Shown: one piece after another, positions 1 to 7,186 of the stretch
Layout: each line of letters begins with the position of its first letter
Position numbering within the stretch: the stretch's first letter is position 1
From: [Actinomadura] parvosata subsp. kistnae
GTDB lineage: Bacteria > Actinomycetota > Actinomycetes > Streptosporangiales > Streptosporangiaceae
Length of the DNA stretch: 64,000 nt
Reading direction: 5' to 3'
Assembly (NCBI RefSeq): GCF_900323885.1
Contig: NZ_OOHJ01000006.1
Coordinates: 806,001-870,000 of the forward strand
Notes under the pieces: generated by a model
Database searches by the model: none
Told to the model about the DNA's origin: nothing
Seen by the model: only the letters and a program-made list of their open reading frames with translations
Translations under genes and position numbers: made by a program

Positions 1-13
1 AGACGGGTCGCCC

Positions 14-439
14 TCAGTCGTAAGGGACGGGACGGTTCTCGCGGGCCCAGAGCCGCTCCGCCTCGCTGCCCGTGGGCGGCGGCGCCAGCCCGTCGATCAT
101 CCACAGGTCCCGAGGCGTCTCGTCCACGTGGAACTCGCAGTGCAGCCCGCGTTCCTGCGTGTGCCGGGCCAGCAGGCGGCCGAGCGCCTGGTTCATGCGC
201 TCGCGCAGGCCGGGGTCGTCGGTGTGGCGGGCGATGTGCTCGATCACGACCCGCACCGTGTCACTGGACGGCCGGCCGCCGACCAGGAACGACGCCGGCG
301 CGACCTCGTGGAAGAGCACGACGACGTAGAAGCCCGGCAGCCCGAACCGGGTGTAGAAGTCCGTGACGTCCTGCGCGAACGACTGCTTCTGCTCCTCGGT
401 GAAGACTCCGGCGGGATGGTGGACGTGCCACAGCGGCAT
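14..439 (-). CDS. Tautomerase family protein (cis-CaaD-like)
   Basis: A 141-residue protein beginning Met-Pro, so that Pro1 is the N-terminus after Met removal, as required in the tautomerase superfamily where it acts as catalytic base or nucleophile. A GGRPSSDTV stretch near residue 55 and the following arginines resemble the cis-3-chloroacrylic acid dehalogenase-like (Tautomerase_3) group, and the length fits that group. It lies 31 bp downstream of a co-directional SDR gene, so the two are probably one transcript controlled by the divergent TetR gene. The substrate cannot be read from sequence; a promiscuous tautomerase acting on enol or keto acids is the safe statement. Family assignment is firm, dehalogenase activity is not claimed. 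Confidence 0.85.
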   Translation of the reverse strand: MPLWHVHHPAGVFTEEQKQSFAQDVTDFYTRFGLPGFYVVVLFHEVAPASFLVGGRPSSDTVRVVIEHIARHTDDPGLRERMNQALGRLLARHTQERGLHCEFHVDETPRDLWMIDGLAPPPTGSEAERLWARENRPVPYD

Positions 440-470
440 GTGCTCGCTCCTTCGGTGAAGTGCCGGGCGG

Positions 471-1166
471 TCAGATGGACACGGTGAGACCCTCGACCGG
501 GCCCGACAGCGCCGCCTTCATCCGCCTGCTGACCTCGTCGACCAGAACCTCGGCGGCCCCGTTCTCGACGCCGTCCAGCACCGCCGCGGCGACCTCGGCG
601 GGCGAGATCTTCTGGGCGGGGATGTCGGCGACCATGTCGGTGTCGGCGAAGCCGAGGTGCACGCCGACGACCTGGGTGCCCTGCGGCGCGAGCTCGACGC
701 GCAGGGAGTTGGTGATCGACCACAGGGCGGCCTTCGAGGCGCCGTAGGCTCCGGTGCCCGCGGCCCAGGACAGCACGGAGTGCATGTCGACCAGCGCGCC
801 GCCGCCGTTCGCCGCCAGGATCGGGGCGAAGGCGCGGGCCACGCGCAGGGGGCCGAACACGTTGGTGTCGAACGTCGCGAGCACGTCGGCCGGGTCCGCC
901 TTCAGCAGCGGCGACGGGAACAGCACGCCCGCGTTGTTCACCACGATGTTCACGTCGCGGGCCTGGCCGGCGAGGGCCTCGATCGCCTCCGGGTCGGTGA
1001 CGTCGAGGCTGATGGGCAGGACGCGGGGGTCGTCGGCGGGCACGGGCTTGCGGGCCGTCACGTACACCTTCGCCGCTCCGCGTTCGAGGAGCGCTTCGGC
1101 GATCGCCTTGCCGAGGCCGCGCTGGCCGCCCGTCACGAGCGCCACGGCATGCTTGATCGTGACCAT
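471..1166 (-). CDS. SDR family oxidoreductase
   Basis: A 231-residue classical short-chain dehydrogenase/reductase. The cofactor motif TGGQRGLG is at residues 12-19, NNAG at 77-80, the catalytic Ser at about 130 and the Tyr-x3-Lys pair at Tyr141 and Lys145 (GAYGASK). The protein is complete and typical in length. An acidic residue follows beta-3 (LDVTD), as usual. It is the first gene of a two-gene unit with the tautomerase and diverges from a TetR gene across a 67-bp gap holding a palindrome, so repression by that TetR protein is likely. The substrate is unknown; a cytoplasmic NAD(P)-dependent carbonyl or alcohol oxidoreductase is inferred. Confidence 0.93.
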   Translation of the reverse strand: MVTIKHAVALVTGGQRGLGKAIAEALLERGAAKVYVTARKPVPADDPRVLPISLDVTDPEAIEALAGQARDVNIVVNNAGVLFPSPLLKADPADVLATFDTNVFGPLRVARAFAPILAANGGGALVDMHSVLSWAAGTGAYGASKAALWSITNSLRVELAPQGTQVVGVHLGFADTDMVADIPAQKISPAEVAAAVLDGVENGAAEVLVDEVSRRMKAALSGPVEGLTVSI

Positions 1167-1190
1167 GATGGTCTCCTTCGGCTAAAATAA

Positions 1191-1204
1191 ATGACGAGCA
1201 TCAT
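1191..1204. promoter_or_regulatory. Candidate TetR operator between SDR and TetR genes
   Basis: The imperfect palindrome ATGACGAGCATCAT (10 of 14 positions symmetric, ATGA/TCAT arms) lies in the 67-bp divergent spacer 25 bp upstream of the SDR start and 30 bp upstream of the TetR start. The position suits a site that controls both promoters. Assignment to the adjacent regulator is inference. Confidence 0.5.
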
Positions 1205-1233
1205 CTATACCCCACGAAGGAAGTGCCGACAAC

Positions 1234-1824
1234 ATGCCGAGAGCATCCCGGGCCGACGCCGAGCGTCATCGCGAGCAGGTGATCGAGGCCGCGGCGAAGC
1301 TGGTGCGCGCACACGGCGCCGGCAACGTGAGCGTCCCGCAGGCGATGGCCGCGGCGGGGCTGACCCACGGCGGCTTCTACCGCCACTTCGCCTCCAAGGA
1401 CGACCTGATCGCGCAGGCGTGCTCGGCCGCGTTCGCCGAACGCGTCAAGGCCCTGGACGACCTCACCGAGACCGACGCCCCCGAAGCCTCCCCCCGGGCC
1501 ACCTTCCTCAACGGCTACCTGTCCACGCTGCACCGCGACAACGCCGCCCTCGGCTGTCCCGGCGCGGCCCTGGCCGTGGACGCCGCCCGCACCGAGCCCG
1601 GCACCCCGCTCCGCCAGGCCTTCACCGACGGCCTGCGGGAGCTGATCGCGTCGATGCGCCAGCTCGACTCGGACGGCACGGACGAGGAAACGGTGATCGT
1701 CGAGCTGTCCACCATGGTGGGAGCGCTGATGTTGTCACGCGCCTGCGCCGGCGACCCCCTGTCGGACGAGATCCTCACCGTGGTCCGCCGCCACCTCCTG
1801 GGTGAGGAAGCCGATCCCGCCTGA
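1234..1824 (+). CDS. TetR/AcrR family transcriptional regulator
   Basis: A 196-residue TetR protein. The N-terminal helix-turn-helix spans about residues 10-55, with the recognition segment VPQAMAAAGLTHGGFYRHF followed by SKDDL, the family hallmark. The C-terminal ligand domain is alpha-helical and contains GCPGAAL, common in regulators of SDR and quinone-responsive genes. The gene diverges from the SDR-tautomerase pair and probably represses it and itself. A GAAGGAAG-like Shine-Dalgarno sequence lies just upstream of the ATG. The ligand is unknown. Confidence 0.92.
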   Translation: MPRASRADAERHREQVIEAAAKLVRAHGAGNVSVPQAMAAAGLTHGGFYRHFASKDDLIAQACSAAFAERVKALDDLTETDAPEASPRATFLNGYLSTLHRDNAALGCPGAALAVDAARTEPGTPLRQAFTDGLRELIASMRQLDSDGTDEETVIVELSTMVGALMLSRACAGDPLSDEILTVVRRHLLGEEADPA

Positions 1825-2289
1825 CCGCCCGCCCATCTCACCCACCTCGACCAGTCCGACCAGCACATCCGGCCCGGCCATGCCGCCCACCGCACCCGAC
1901 CCGGTCAGGCCGCCCCCCGCGCCCAGCTCGGTCAGGCTTGAGCAGCCTATCGATTACTCAGGGTGAAGGTTTCTGCGCGGGAAGGGGCTGCCGCAGGTCC
2001 TTGAGGTGGCGGCGCGGAAATCCACACACCGGACCACGCCGGCGGGCCTGGCGGGGTGGGCGGTGCACGAGACACCTGGCCTAGGGAGATCATGCCGGGG
2101 GCGGACAACGGCCCGGACCGGGCGGCGTCCCCCGCCTGCTCGGCCAGCACCTCAGTCGGTCGGCCCGCCACGATCGGCGGGTGGGCGCAGCGCCGGTTCG
2201 GCCCCCAGCTGCGGCACCCCGGCATGACGTGCGGCGACCGGAACTTCGCCGCCGCGTACATCCCACCGCGAACATTCCGCCGAGGGCGG
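1825..2289. other. Intergenic stretch without a recognised gene
   Basis: About 465 bp between the TetR gene and the broken VOC gene. Short open frames exist on both strands, but none has a recognisable domain, start context or codon pattern distinct from GC-driven chance frames. No tRNA, strong hairpin or repeat was identified. It may be decayed sequence. Confidence 0.5.
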
Positions 2290-2663
2290 TCAGGCCGGGG
2301 ACATCACCTCGTACAGGTTGCGGGCGGCGTCGACGAAGAACAGGCCGCGCGGGCACAGCGGGTGGTCGATGCGGCCGTTGTCGGGGTGCGCCGGGTGGTT
2401 GCCGAACGCGACGCCGTGCTCGCGCAGCCGGGCCAGGATCGCGTCGAAGGTGGCCGGGTCGACGTCGAAGGCGAGGTGCATGCCGGTGGGGTCGGCGACC
2501 GTCATGAAGTCGAGGGTGAGTTGTTCGTTGACCCGTACCGGGGCGAAGTGCCCGTCGCGGCCGGCCGGGGCAGCTCCGGCAGGCCCATGATCGTGGCGAA
2601 GAAGCGCGCGGCCTGGCGGTTGTCGACGGCGGGCACGATGGTGTGGTTGAGCGTGATGGTCAT
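2290..2663 (-). pseudogene. VOC (glyoxalase/bleomycin-resistance) family protein, frameshifted
   Basis: Read from ATG at 2663 the protein starts MTITLNHTIVPAVDN and continues through an FFATIMGLPELPRP segment, a typical VOC beta-alpha-beta start. The expected continuation GRDGHFAPVRVNEQLTLDFM through the C-terminus LYEVMSPA is in another frame, down to the stop at 2290. The break lies at about 2567-2582 in a C/G-rich stretch, and one missing base restores a full protein of about 123 residues. The start is 15 bp beyond the stop of the co-directional TetR gene, implying an operon. Either a real inactivating indel or an assembly error; because other genes in this window break the same way, the latter is plausible. 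Confidence 0.8.
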
Positions 2664-2678
2664 CCGGTGACCTCCAGG

Positions 2679-3278
2679 TCAGGGGTGGCGGGTGCCGTGC
2701 AGCAGGATGTCGACGAGGTCGGTGGGGGTCAGCTCCGCGCCGGCGGGCAGCGGGCGGGCGAACAGCAGGCCGAGGAAGGCGGCGGCGACCTGCCGGGGCT
2801 CCAGGCGCAGTGCCGCGCGGTCGGGCTCGATCAGCTCGGTCACCGCCTCCAGGGTGGCCCGCGCCGAGGCTTCCCGGGCGCCCGGTGCGGGGCGGCGGGC
2901 GGCGGCGCGGTCGTGGTGGTGGCCGGAGGCGTAGAGGGCGGCGGCCACGGTGCCCATGCGTTCCAGATGGGCGCGCAGCGCCTCGGCGGCCTGCACCAGG
3001 CGGGCGGCCAGCGGTTCGTCGAGGGGGATCGAGGCCAGTTCGCGCAGCGCGTGGTCGGGGTTCATGGCTTCGGTCATGCACGCCTGCAGCACCTCGTCCT
3101 TGTCGGCGAAGGCCCGGAAGATGGTGCCCTCGCCGACGCCGGCGGCGCGCGCGATCTGGCTGGTGGTGACGTTGGCGCCGTGCTCGGCGACCAGGGGGAG
3201 CGCGGCGGCCACGATCATCGCCCTGCGCTGTTCGACGCTCATCGCCGGCGCTCGCCGGCGGGGAGTGGTGTCGGTCAT
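2679..3278 (-). CDS. TetR/AcrR family transcriptional regulator
   Basis: A 199-residue TetR protein. The DNA-binding domain covers about residues 16-65 (TTSQIARAAGVGEGTIFRAFADKDEV), followed by a helical domain ending LLFARPLPAGAELTPTDLVDILLHG, a layout shared with many actinobacterial TetR proteins of unknown ligand. It is transcribed ahead of the VOC gene and probably controls that operon itself. Immediately upstream is a perfect 20-bp palindrome, a strong autoregulatory operator candidate. Start chosen at the ATG 13 bp from that palindrome. Confidence 0.92.
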   Translation of the reverse strand: MTDTTPRRRAPAMSVEQRRAMIVAAALPLVAEHGANVTTSQIARAAGVGEGTIFRAFADKDEVLQACMTEAMNPDHALRELASIPLDEPLAARLVQAAEALRAHLERMGTVAAALYASGHHHDRAAARRPAPGAREASARATLEAVTELIEPDRAALRLEPRQVAAAFLGLLFARPLPAGAELTPTDLVDILLHGTRHP

Positions 3279-3290
3279 GGCTCCATGGTA

Positions 3291-3310
3291 CGGAGTGAGC
3301 GCTCACTCCG
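3291..3310. promoter_or_regulatory. Perfect 20-bp palindrome, TetR operator candidate
   Basis: CGGAGTGAGCGCTCACTCCG is a perfect inverted repeat directly upstream of the TetR start at 3278. It is flanked on both sides by inverted CTCCATGG/CCATGGAG copies, so the symmetric region spans about 40 bp. Its place in the leader of a self-controlled TetR gene makes it a likely operator. The downstream flank runs into the tandem repeats. Confidence 0.75.
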
Positions 3311-3411
3311 CCATGGAGCCGCTGCCGAGAGTCCCTGATCTCTCCGCCACGGAGCCGCTGTCGAGAGCCTCTGATCCACCGTCATGGAGCCGCTGTCGAG
3401 AGTCCCTGATC
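3311..3411. repeat. Three tandem ~36-bp repeats
   Basis: Three near-identical units start at about 3311, 3347 and 3382. Each carries CATGGAGCCGCTG, then YCGAGAG, a short variable step and CTGATC, followed by a variable 6-base step. Copies differ at only a few positions. They abut the 20-bp palindrome and lie in the 283-bp gap between the divergent TetR and hydrolase genes. They are not a CRISPR array, since no spacers of proper length exist. A multi-site regulatory element or simple tandem expansion is possible. Confidence 0.8.
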
Positions 3412-3561
3412 GAACGGGCAAAGACCCCCAGGCCCGGCCTTGACCTTAATCGGGCGGTGAACTGCGGTAATTCCTGCGATGGCCCGTACGCCGTCCCGTC
3501 CGTCGCAGGCCGGTACGGCGGGCGTCCGTCACGATCACCGACCACCCGGGGAGAGCTCACC

Positions 3562-4389
3562 ATGCCTTACGTCAGCACCCGCGACGACGAGCAGATCTTC
3601 TTCTACGACTGGGGCAGCGGCCCGCCGGTCATCTTCATCCACGGCTGGCCGCTGAACGCCGACGCCTGGCACGACCAGATGAAGGCGGTCGTCGACAACG
3701 GTTTCCGGGCGATCGCGCACGACCGGCGCGGCCACGGCCGCTCCAGCCAGCCGTGGGGCGAGTACGACTTCGACACCTTCGCCGACGACCTGGCCGACCT
3801 GATCAACGCCCTGGACCTGCGCGAGGTGACGCTGGTGGCGCACTCGATGGGCGGCGGGGAGCTGGCCCGCTACATCGGCCGGCACGGCACCTCGCGGCTG
3901 AGCAGGGCGGTGCTGCTGTCGGCGGTGCCGCCGCTCATGCTCAAGACGCCCGACAACCCCGAGGGCACCCCGCAGGAGGTGTTCGACCAGATCAAGGCCG
4001 GGATCCTCGCTGAACGCTCCCAGTTCTGGCGCGACAGCGCCGACGGCTTCTTCGGCGCCAACCGGCCGGGCAACAAGGTGACGCAGGGCAACAAGGACGC
4101 GTTCTGGCTGATGGCCATGGCCGAGAACATCCAGGCCGGGGTGGCCTGCGTGGACGCCTTCTCGGCCACGGACTTCACCGAGGACCTGAAGAAGTTCGAC
4201 ATCCCCACGCTGATCGTCCACGGCGACGACGACCAGGTGGTGCCGATCGCGGCGTCCGCCGAGAAGTCCGCCAAGATCATCCCGGACTGCGTGTACAAGG
4301 TGTACGAGGGCGGCTCGCACGGCATCGCGCTGGTGCCGGGCGACAAGGAGAAGTTCAACAACGACCTGCTGGAGTTCCTGCGCGGCTGA
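3562..4389 (+). CDS. Alpha/beta hydrolase (non-heme haloperoxidase-like)
   Basis: A 275-residue alpha/beta hydrolase, full length for the non-heme chloroperoxidase/esterase group. The oxyanion region is HGWPLNADAW, the nucleophile elbow AHSMGGGE gives Ser95, the acid is Asp224 within HGDDDQVVP, and the catalytic His253 lies in GGSHGIAL. No signal peptide, so cytoplasmic. The ATG at 3562 follows a GGGGAG ribosome-binding site and begins MPYVSTRDDE, matching family N-termini; the reading frame is open further upstream but that part lacks similarity. In this family peroxidative halogenation is usually a side activity of an esterase or perhydrolase. Its natural substrate is unknown. Confidence 0.93.
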   Translation: MPYVSTRDDEQIFFYDWGSGPPVIFIHGWPLNADAWHDQMKAVVDNGFRAIAHDRRGHGRSSQPWGEYDFDTFADDLADLINALDLREVTLVAHSMGGGELARYIGRHGTSRLSRAVLLSAVPPLMLKTPDNPEGTPQEVFDQIKAGILAERSQFWRDSADGFFGANRPGNKVTQGNKDAFWLMAMAENIQAGVACVDAFSATDFTEDLKKFDIPTLIVHGDDDQVVPIAASAEKSAKIIPDCVYKVYEGGSHGIALVPGDKEKFNNDLLEFLRG

Positions 4390-4588
4390 CCGCCTCGCAC
4401 CCAGGACGGGATCCGGCGGGGACGGGCGTCGTGGTCAGCCGCTCGGGCCGCTGAACCCGTAGAGGGCGCCGGTGTCGATCGGCGGCCGGCAGACCCGCTG
4501 GAGCCGACCTGCCGGACGCACGCGCCGCTCGCCCGCACCGCGCCGTTCCCGGGCGGCGAGAGTTACGAGGAGCTGCGGGTGCCGTCCG

Positions 4589-5131
4589 TCATCGGGACGC
4601 GGACCCTGCGGCGACGGACGCTGGGCGCACCGGCTGCCTGAGCAGCGTTCTGGGCTCGGGATCGGTGAACTCGGTCAGGTAGATCTCGTGGTGCAGCCCG
4701 TTGCGGACCAGCCCGTGCTCGGCCATGAAGGCGTCCATCACGTCGAGCGACCTCTTCTCCTCGCTGTAGGGGCCCTCGTGCAGCAGCTCCACGCACTCGC
4801 CCTCGGTGAAGGTGACGACCTGCACGCGGTCGGCGGCCGCGCAGGACGCGCGCACCTGCTCGCACGCCGCCTCGACCGCCCCCGGCGCGGGTACGCCGGC
4901 CAGGGGCAGCAGCAGATGCCACCGCCACTGCTCGCGCGGCACCTCCAGCGGCGGCCGGGAGTGGTCCTCCACCCACCAGCGCCCCTCCAGCGGGCCGGCG
5001 GGGCCGCCCATGGCGGAGGCCACGGTGTACAGGGCGCCGATGGCCGACAGGTGCTCGGTGCCGCCGGGCTCGCCCATGCCGGTGACGTTCAGGCAGGTGA
5101 CAGGGCCGCGGTGGACCACTTGCGGGGTCAT
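4589..5131 (-). CDS. GyrI-like small-molecule-binding domain protein
   Basis: A 180-residue protein of the GyrI-like/SHS2 fold class. Recognisable parts are the central ECVELLHEGPYSEEK block and the C-terminal HHEIYLTEF segment, both typical of stand-alone GyrI-like proteins that bind drugs or other small hydrophobic ligands, the same fold as the BmrR effector domain. No DNA-binding domain is present. A GGAGGA site precedes the ATG. Upstream at 5182-5212 is a MerR-type promoter with a 19-bp spacer, repeated at 43.9 kb before a BtrH-like gene, so both probably respond to the same MerR activator and a xenobiotic-like ligand. Confidence 0.85.
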   Translation of the reverse strand: MTPQVVHRGPVTCLNVTGMGEPGGTEHLSAIGALYTVASAMGGPAGPLEGRWWVEDHSRPPLEVPREQWRWHLLLPLAGVPAPGAVEAACEQVRASCAAADRVQVVTFTEGECVELLHEGPYSEEKRSLDVMDAFMAEHGLVRNGLHHEIYLTEFTDPEPRTLLRQPVRPASVAAGSASR

Positions 5132-5181
5132 GGTTCGTCCTCCAGAGGGATCGTCAGGCGGGCTGGTCGCCCGCGTCCCTC

Positions 5182-5212
5182 AGCATGAGGTCTCCCTGTG
5201 GGGGAGAGTCCA
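5182..5212 (-). promoter_or_regulatory. MerR-type promoter (19-bp spacer) for the GyrI-like gene
   Basis: On the minus strand a -35-like TGGACT (5212-5207) and a -10-like CATGCT (5187-5182) are separated by exactly 19 bp, the overlong spacing typical of MerR-activated promoters. The spacer contains inverted CTCCC/GGGAG arms. An almost identical element lies at 43930-43960 on the plus strand, and identity extends into the GCCCGGCT upstream of -35. This independent recurrence is the main support. Confidence 0.75.
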
Positions 5213-5221
5213 GCCGGGCGA

Positions 5222-5845
5222 TCAGCTCAGTGCGCCCTGGCTGTAGTCGGTGGCGGCGTACACGCGCAGGAGCCGGTCGACGCCGTGCAGGAACGTCTCG
5301 CAGATCAGTTCCGGGTCGAACAGGCAGCCGGCCGCCATGGCCCCGTCGCGCATCATCACGAAGTGGCGGGCGGCCGGCTCGGCGCCGGTCTCCTGGATCT
5401 TGGCCAGCAGCTCCGTGACGGTGTCGAGGAACCATTGGCGGTGGGCGAGCACCGCCTGGTGCACGGGGGAGGCGGGGTCGGGGTACTCGGCGGCGGCGTT
5501 GAGGAAGGCGCATCCCCGGAAGCCGGGCGACCGGATGCCCTCGGCGATGGACTCGCCGAGGGCCCGGAGGCTGTCGGCGGGCGCGGGCCGGGCGGCGACG
5601 GCCTGGTCCGCCTGGCCGCGCATCACCCGGTCGACCTCGCCCAGGTAGGCGAGGACGAGGTCTTCCTTGCCGGGGAAGTGCCGGTAGAGGGTGGCCCGGG
5701 TCACCTTTGCCTCGGCGACGATGCGGTCGATGCCGACGGCGTGGATGCCCTCCGTGTAGAAGAGCCGGGTGGCCGTGGCGAGCAGCCGGGACCGCGCTTC
5801 GGACGGGCGCGCTTCGGACGGGCGGCCTTCTGCTGGAGTGGGCAT
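5222..5845 (-). CDS. TetR/AcrR family transcriptional regulator
   Basis: A 207-residue TetR protein. After a Ser/Arg-rich N-terminal extension containing a repeated PSEAR, the HTH covers about residues 20-65 (HAVGIDRIVAEAKVTRATLYRHFPGKEDLV). The C-terminal domain has GCAFLNAAAEYPDP, a motif common in TetR proteins with a small conserved Cys/Asn pocket. A TetR-type palindrome lies just upstream. The downstream GyrI-like gene has its own promoter, so this regulator may act on the upstream reductase-hemerythrin gene, itself or distant genes. The ligand is unknown. Confidence 0.9.
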   Translation of the reverse strand: MPTPAEGRPSEARPSEARSRLLATATRLFYTEGIHAVGIDRIVAEAKVTRATLYRHFPGKEDLVLAYLGEVDRVMRGQADQAVAARPAPADSLRALGESIAEGIRSPGFRGCAFLNAAAEYPDPASPVHQAVLAHRQWFLDTVTELLAKIQETGAEPAARHFVMMRDGAMAAGCLFDPELICETFLHGVDRLLRVYAATDYSQGALS

Positions 5846-5855
5846 GACGCCATCC

Positions 5856-5877
5856 TACCGAGGAGAACGTTCGGTCC
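5856..5877. promoter_or_regulatory. Candidate TetR operator centred on GAACGTTC
   Basis: A perfect 8-bp core GAACGTTC at 5865-5872 with a partly symmetric extension to TCGGTC lies 20 bp upstream of the TetR start at 5845, between it and the end of the upstream reductase gene. It fits the common ACCGAACGTTCGGT-type TetR operator, with a degenerate left arm. Confidence 0.5.
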
Positions 5878-5889
5878 CGGGCGACGATC

Positions 5890-6708
5890 TCAGTTCAGCA
5901 GCGGGACGAGCTGCTGCTCCTCGTAGTCCAGGTGGGCCTCCAGCTCGCGGGTGAGCCGCTCCACCTCCGCCAGCAGGTCCGCCGGTGCGACGTCGTCGGC
6001 GCGCAGCAGCGTCTGCAGCTCGTCGAGGAGCCGGGCGATGACCTCGTGCTCGTCGCGCAGCCGCGCCAGCACCTGCGCCGCTTCCGGGTAGCGGTCGGCG
6101 ATCGCGGGGAACATGTGCCCGTCCTCGCGCGAGTGGTGCACGTGCAGGCCCTGGCACATGGTCAGGCAGTTGACGCGCAGCTGCGCGGCCAGGCGCGGGC
6201 CCGAGGCGCGCACCTCCCGGCGGATGAGGTCCAGCTCGCGGCGGAAGTTGTCGTGCATGGCGATCAGCGCGTCGCCCAGGCCGCCGGCGGGCGGCGCGAA
6301 GTCGGTCGCGGTCAGGGCCACGACGGGCAGGGTGCGTCCCGACTTCTTCTCGTACGCGGCCCAGCCCGCGTCCAGCTCGACGGCGCGGGCGAAGACGCGG
6401 TCACGCTCCTCGCCTTCGAGCGCGACCGCCTTGGCCTGGTAGGTGAAGATGCCGGTCTCCACGGTGGCCCGCGGGTCGGCCCGCAGGTTGTGGTACCAGG
6501 CCGGGTGCCGGGGCGAGCCGCCGGCGGAGGCGATGACGAGGATGCGGTCACCGTCGGGCAGGTAGCCGAGCGGGACGGTGTGCGGGGCGCCGGACCGGGC
6601 GCCGGTGGTGGTCAGCAGGATCAGCCTGGCTCCCTCGAAGGGGCCGCCGACCTCGCCTTTGTTGGTACGGAACTCGTCGATGATCTGCTGGTTGAAATCC
6701 ATGGGCAT
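5890..6708 (-). CDS. Deazaflavin-dependent nitroreductase/quinone reductase fused to a hemerythrin domain
   Basis: A 272-residue two-domain protein. Residues 1 to about 135 match the F420H2-dependent Ddn/FGD-like split-barrel family (LTTTGARSGAPHTVPLGYLPDGDRILVIASAGG, then HPAWYHNLRADPRATVE). Residues from about 145 form a four-helix hemerythrin HHE domain with spaced iron ligands: His in MHDNFRRE, HVHHSREDGHMFP, DEHEVI and HLDYEEQQ. The fusion suggests a cytoplasmic F420H2-driven reductase joined to a di-iron sensor or O2/NO-binding module; this is inference from family knowledge. The gene is single, with the TetR gene downstream on the same strand. Confidence 0.88.
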   Translation of the reverse strand: MPMDFNQQIIDEFRTNKGEVGGPFEGARLILLTTTGARSGAPHTVPLGYLPDGDRILVIASAGGSPRHPAWYHNLRADPRATVETGIFTYQAKAVALEGEERDRVFARAVELDAGWAAYEKKSGRTLPVVALTATDFAPPAGGLGDALIAMHDNFRRELDLIRREVRASGPRLAAQLRVNCLTMCQGLHVHHSREDGHMFPAIADRYPEAAQVLARLRDEHEVIARLLDELQTLLRADDVAPADLLAEVERLTRELEAHLDYEEQQLVPLLN

Positions 6709-7012
6709 GCTGGTTTCTGCTCCTGGCGGTACGCGGGAAGTAAGGCTTGTTGAAAAGACCGGAAACCCGCGCGGGCATGCCAGGGCGCAGCGGGTTTACG
6801 ACACCGCCGAGGGCATGGGGAGACGCGCGGGCGCAGTGCGCTCAGGCACGACCGACAGTGTGAGTGGTCACGGCGTCATCCCCCTTGATTCGGCGCCTCC
6901 ATGCCGCGACCGTCCTCCCGGCCGGCGACACGCGACGCGACGGTTATTACGCACACATCCCCGCGAAGCTGTCAAGCTGACGGCCGGCCGCGCCCTGATG
7001 ACGGTCGGTGGG
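6709..7012. other. Intergenic stretch without a recognised gene
   Basis: About 300 bp between the reductase start and the tRNA 3' end. It must hold the promoter of the reductase gene. No open frame with a recognisable domain and no conserved repeat was found. Confidence 0.5.
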
Positions 7013-7085
7013 TACGTCCGGCGGGATTCGAACCCGCACCGTACGGCTCCTTAGGCCGTTGCCTCTCCCATTGGGCTACGGACGC
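7013..7085 (-). tRNA. tRNA with anticodon AAG (Leu by codon), class I body
   Basis: A 73-nt cloverleaf folds on the minus strand. The 7-bp acceptor stem (GCGTCCG with CGGACGT, a G-U at pair 1-72), a 3-bp D stem with the GG pair in the loop, the 5-bp anticodon stem ACGGC/GCCGT around loop CTAAGGA, a 5-nt variable loop, and the T arm GCGGG-TTCGAAT-CCCGC are all intact. U8, A14, U33, TTC and A73 are present. CCA is not encoded. The anticodon reads AAG, nominally leucine CUU, yet leucine tRNAs normally carry a long variable arm, which is absent. Identity is therefore uncertain, but the gene looks functional. Confidence 0.88.
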
Positions 7086-7090
7086 GTTGG

Positions 7091-7125
7091 GGAAAGGGCC
7101 GCGAAAGCCGTTCCGAGCCCTTTCC
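7091..7125. terminator. Hairpin between SDR gene and tRNA
   Basis: Perfect 9-bp arms GGAAAGGGC (7091-7099) and GCCCTTTCC (7117-7125) enclose a 17-nt loop. It lies downstream of the minus-strand SDR stop (7187) and only 6 bp before the tRNA 5' end, so it could end SDR transcription or form a processing structure in the tRNA leader. No U-tract follows. Confidence 0.5.
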
Positions 7126-7186
7126 TCACTTCGTGAATGACATTAATGGCGTGGTCGGCGGCCTTGCCAGTCAATAAAAGGGGGCG

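Noticed and set aside
1825..2289. Small frames on both strands as genes
   Set aside because: No start context, domain or partner; treated as non-coding.
3311..3411. Possible CRISPR-like repeats
   Set aside because: Only three degenerate ~36-bp units with 0-6 bp variable steps, no spacers and no cas genes.
4390..4588. Fragment resembling FPGGESYEE of histidine phosphatases on the plus strand
   Set aside because: Too short, with no surrounding motif or frame continuity; could be chance.
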